Shown one piece after another: positions 63,101 through 64,000 of a stretch of 64,000 nucleotides of DNA. Within the stretch, counting starts at the first letter, position 1, and each line of letters starts with the position of its first letter. Below the pieces are notes generated by a model. That model had not been told where the DNA came from and searched no databases. It saw only the letters and a list, made by a program, of their open reading frames with translations. Position numbers and translations under genes: made by a program. This DNA comes from Bacteroidales bacterium (GTDB taxonomy: Bacteria > Bacteroidota > Bacteroidia > Bacteroidales > JAIOZK01), in NCBI GenBank assembly GCA_021740625.1, contig JAIOZK010000004.1, positions 36,316 to 100,315 of the forward strand. The letters run 5' to 3'.

Positions 63101-64000
63101 TGGTCGGGATTCAGATTGGTGTTCAGGGAGATAAAACCCAGTTTCGGGTTGAGGGTATATTCATTACTCGTCAGTTTGCGGGCACTTTCCACTTTTTCAA
63201 AATCCTCCCCGGCTACCATATAACCACTTTTGCCAATTCCAAAAGGATCGCCCTCCAGGTAATTGGTAACCGCATTGATATTTCTAATCTTGTTGGTATC
63301 CAGTTGTTGGGTCAGGTTGTTGGAAGTATTTGATGGGAAAATATTTCCATGAATGGGATCGATTTCAGGGTTATAAGGCTTGTTCTCACCAAGGTCGGTA
63401 AAGGCCACAATGTTTCTGTTGTTTTCGACTGCCGGACCAATGTTGGTTACCCAGACCTCAACTTTTGTAATATTCACGGCTGAATTGAGAATTGGCAGTT
63501 CTTCCAGTGCCTGCTGATAATTATCCCTGAAAAACTGTGCGATGAAGAAGTGACGGTTTTCTTCGTAATCCAAGGCCGTCAGGAAAAATTCGTTGGTCTG
63601 GGCTCCCCCTTCCACCGTGATGGTTTTCTTTTCACTTTCCTGTTGTGAGAATACACCCGTTACGGTTGTCCTTCCGAATTGCAGCTTGGTTTTGATGCCG
63701 AAGAGGCTTTGCGTTCCCGTGATCAGTGATGTGTTGAGCGGCAGGTTCACATCTCCCGCTTCGATCAGTTTGATGATATCATCTTCGTCGCCTTCGTATT
63801 TCAGACTGAGTTTATTTTCGAACTCGAACTGCGATTCGGTATTGTAATTGGTTTTAAACTCGATCTTTTCGCCGATCTTGGCGATCACGTTCATCTGAAT
63901 CTTTTCTTCAAAATTGAAGTTGGTGGTGCGCTGCTGTTGCAAGGTCCTGAGCGGATCATCATTCCGGTTCGATCTAACCCCGAAAATCAATTCGGCAGAT
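57112..64000 (-). CDS. sprA: T9SS translocon / gliding protein SprA, 5' end outside the window
   Basis: 2296 codons are visible and the frame is open at the window edge (SAELIFGVRSNRND), so the N-terminal ~100-200 residues are missing. SprA forms the very large outer-membrane beta-barrel of the type IX translocon. Consistent features are the size, the long run of amphipathic strands, blocks such as RIEIEGEFAHFLPGHSRAIG, GTAYIDDFEGAQSTIDIKN, AEIWVNELRLTDFNKKGGWA and the aromatic-rich C-terminal strands ending NAGLSIRFTLNQ. An acidic/Gln low-complexity insertion (about residues 1770-1800 of the visible part, with SQLQSRRSAQQDNQSEEEQQ) lies between barrel segments. No frameshift is seen. Confidence 0.95.
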   Translation of the reverse strand, partial: SAELIFGVRSNRNDDPLRTLQQQRTTNFNFEEKIQMNVIAKIGEKIEFKTNYNTESQFEFENKLSLKYEGDEDDIIKLIEAGDVNLPLNTSLITGTQSLFGIKTKLQFGRTTVTGVFSQQESEKKTITVEGGAQTNEFFLTALDYEENRHFFIAQFFRDNYQQALEELPILNSAVNITKVEVWVTNIGPAVENNRNIVAFTDLGENKPYNPEIDPIHGNIFPSNTSNNLTQQLDTNKIRNINAVTNYLEGDPFGIGKSGYMVAGEDFEKVESARKLTSNEYTLNPKLGFISLNTNLNPDQTLAIAFQYQIIGDDKVYQVGEFSDQGIPSPDALMVKLLKSTTVNTENPIWDLMMKNVYNLGAYQINRQDFILNIFYSGNENGVPTAYFTEGPENIKGVPLIRLMNFDNLDPQQNPYPDGFFDFINGAATGAGTIQASNGRVYFSVLEPFGQYLRNLFGSDTALASRYAFDSLYTLTKAGAEQFPDKNKYTIEGFYKSSVSNEISLNAFNIPRGSVTVTAGGRQLTENVDYTVDYTLGRVRIINDGILNSGTPINISMENNALFSIQTKRLMGLHFDHYLNEKFTFGGTILNLTERPITQKTNYGDDPISNTIWGLNFNYETESRWLTKMVDKIPLIETKAISRIEIEGEFAHFLPGHSRAIGKTGTAYIDDFEGAQSTIDIKNIATWFMASTPQGQIDLFPEAIGSSGLNYGKNRAKMAWYIIDPLFYDRNAGNRPNIPDSILNKNSVRQVLQQELFPNKDIEQGRSTNVPVFNLAYYPAERGPNNYDVDPVPNISAGIDQEGNLKDPESRWAGIMRRIETSDFEAANIEYIEFWMMDPFTKDSSNSGELYFNLGDISEDILKDSRKSFENGLPTGPEVTNVDTTIWGRIPTIQALVETFDDDPDSRPYQDVGYDGLSDDDERSFFTEHPTDYDFLVYMEEKYLDGEITQEAYEAAVADPSADNYHFFLGSDYDADPRYNSILERYKNFNNTDGNSPAAEQNPESYPIAATQLPNIEDINRDNTLSEAERYFQYKIELDKDKLRVGYNHVADIEERTYTDQTGEAHQVKWYQFKIPIQNPDKVIGNISDFRSIRFMRVFMRGFEKPIVCRLGTFELVRGEWRRYQYSLLEPGEYIPGSQQEVTQFDVTRLNVEENGDRSPIKYVIPPGIEREINAATTSYIRQNEQSLVLKIKDLADGDARAIFKTTDFDFRQYKKLKMFVHAEKMFREEELERGDLTAFIRIGSDMTENYYEYEIPLTFSEWFNDDVFNIWPEANIFDITLDELVQIKQNRNVKMRESGSGISTNQPYIEYLGDHKISILGVPSISDVKTIMIGVRNPKRRSLQDEDSGEPLSAEIWVNELRLTDFNKKGGWAASARMTANLADLGRITLSGSHSSAGFGSLDQQLTEVSLDRITEFGISTDLELGKFLPEESGVKVPMHFDYSETHVSPEYNPLDPDVKLQEEIDSYDTEEEKDSIKKITREYVQRKSINFINVRKDRTKAQAKPQVYDIENFNFSYSYSEIYMRNIDVEFDIQKNYMGGIGYNFSTQPQNVQPLSNVKFLQGSYLQLIRDFNFSYLPKQLTFRTEMNRMINEKKLRNKSRGLVKLETYVMKNWDWNRNYGLKWDLTQSLNLDFQAGAQAYIDEPQGLPDKGTDEYKMYRDSIVDEIFRLGSLDKYQQMTSLNYRVPIDKIPLLDWITLTSRYQADYFWNASPKSIRDRVGNSIEVSNTIQLNGDFNLESLYNKVPYFKRLNQKGDKGRGRGRQGISQLQSRRSAQQDNQSEEEQQAADTTDQKPKKNYFKIVGEEFLKILMGLKKSSFSYSQTNGTFLPGFIPEPTALGANWNYSPDTAMFSNTAYFKDNVPSSIAPGIGFVFGQQKGLIDDAIKYGWISPDSLVTQSFATKFSDNFNFRASIEPIPDLRIEITADRAYSRTTESYLRTDSLGEFRKYSPMEKGSFSMSYLSIGTAFSKDGANNISSVFETFKEYRRDIAFDLAGRNPNWQANPQTFNDTVVINGKTEVVTYPVGYGPKAQEVMHYAFLAAYSGRGPDKTKLERFPVIPLPNWRLTYTGLTKIEFLKEYFRKISISHAYRSSYSIGGFTQYTEYKEKDGYPSTLFPNGNNYIPKYDIAAVSIMEQFAPLFGIDVTMNNNVSSRVEYKKSRNLTFSFVNNQLTEVQTNEFILGLGYKIKDVSFSFITQGGSGGGTRVRSDLDLRADFSIRSNKTILRRVDEDINQVSAGQKVISINTTADYQINQRFNIRLFFDKVINNPFVSNQYRNSTTNAGLSIRFTLNQ

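Overview
The window comes from a Bacteroidota (Bacteroidetes) chromosome, probably a gliding or particle-associated member of Bacteroidales or a related order. The evidence is gldD, gldE and sprA, which belong to the gliding motility/type IX secretion system (T9SS); three proteins ending in T9SS-type sorting domains; the mutY-ssb-gldE-gldD and sprA-gcvH-vanZ gene orders; promoter -7 boxes of the form TAnnTTTG; and a lack of obvious Shine-Dalgarno sequences. No tRNA, rRNA or CRISPR array was seen.

Layout. 1-3.7 kb: the tail of a sigma-54-type response regulator overlapping an NtrY-like histidine kinase, a nitroreductase, an M28/glutaminyl-cyclase-like lipoprotein, and a REP-associated tyrosine transposase (RAYT) flanked by paired GGGTCTAAGACCC palindromes. 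3.8-8.8 kb: phoH and polA, separated by two CTGCCGACTG-type tandem arrays that enclose a dead four-helix-bundle gene. 8.8-12.3 kb: an accessory island with a MITE-like element, a broken type II toxin-antitoxin pair, one HEPN/MNT module with a frameshifted toxin, one intact HEPN/MNT module lying between two ~114 bp inverted-repeat elements, and a receiver-like protein with Glu at the phospho-acceptor position. 12.5-15.1 kb: hcp (hybrid cluster protein) divergent from a Crp/Fnr regulator, with an FNR-like palindrome between them. 15.3-19.9 kb: a lipoprotein, a large FG-GAP/VCBS T9SS cargo protein and a small lipoprotein. 19.9-27.2 kb: a nearly complete menaquinone operon (thioesterase, menF, menD, menB, menA, menC, menE). 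27.2-28 kb: gene debris with palindromes. 28-35 kb: a CorA-like transporter, a secreted M14 carboxypeptidase, then gldD/gldE/ssb/mutY. 35.2-43.5 kb: an HU-like protein, a 29-residue basic protein, rng, hypA, trpS, a membrane protein, hflX, a secreted unknown and lnt. 43.6-49.5 kb: the sufBCDSE operon plus a DUF59 gene. 49.6-64 kb: a decayed HEPN gene, a T9SS cargo protein, thiL, uvrC, two TonB-like proteins, vanZ, gcvH and sprA, whose 5' end lies outside the window.

The core genes supply anaerobic or microaerobic respiration (menaquinone), Fe-S assembly, DNA repair and replication, and surface protein export. The unusual material is in the spaces between them: several dispersed hairpin repeat families, a RAYT with candidate substrates at three loci, and a series of toxin-antitoxin modules in different stages of decay. 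Recurring single-base nonsense or frameshift lesions are reported as seen; assembly error cannot be excluded for any one of them.
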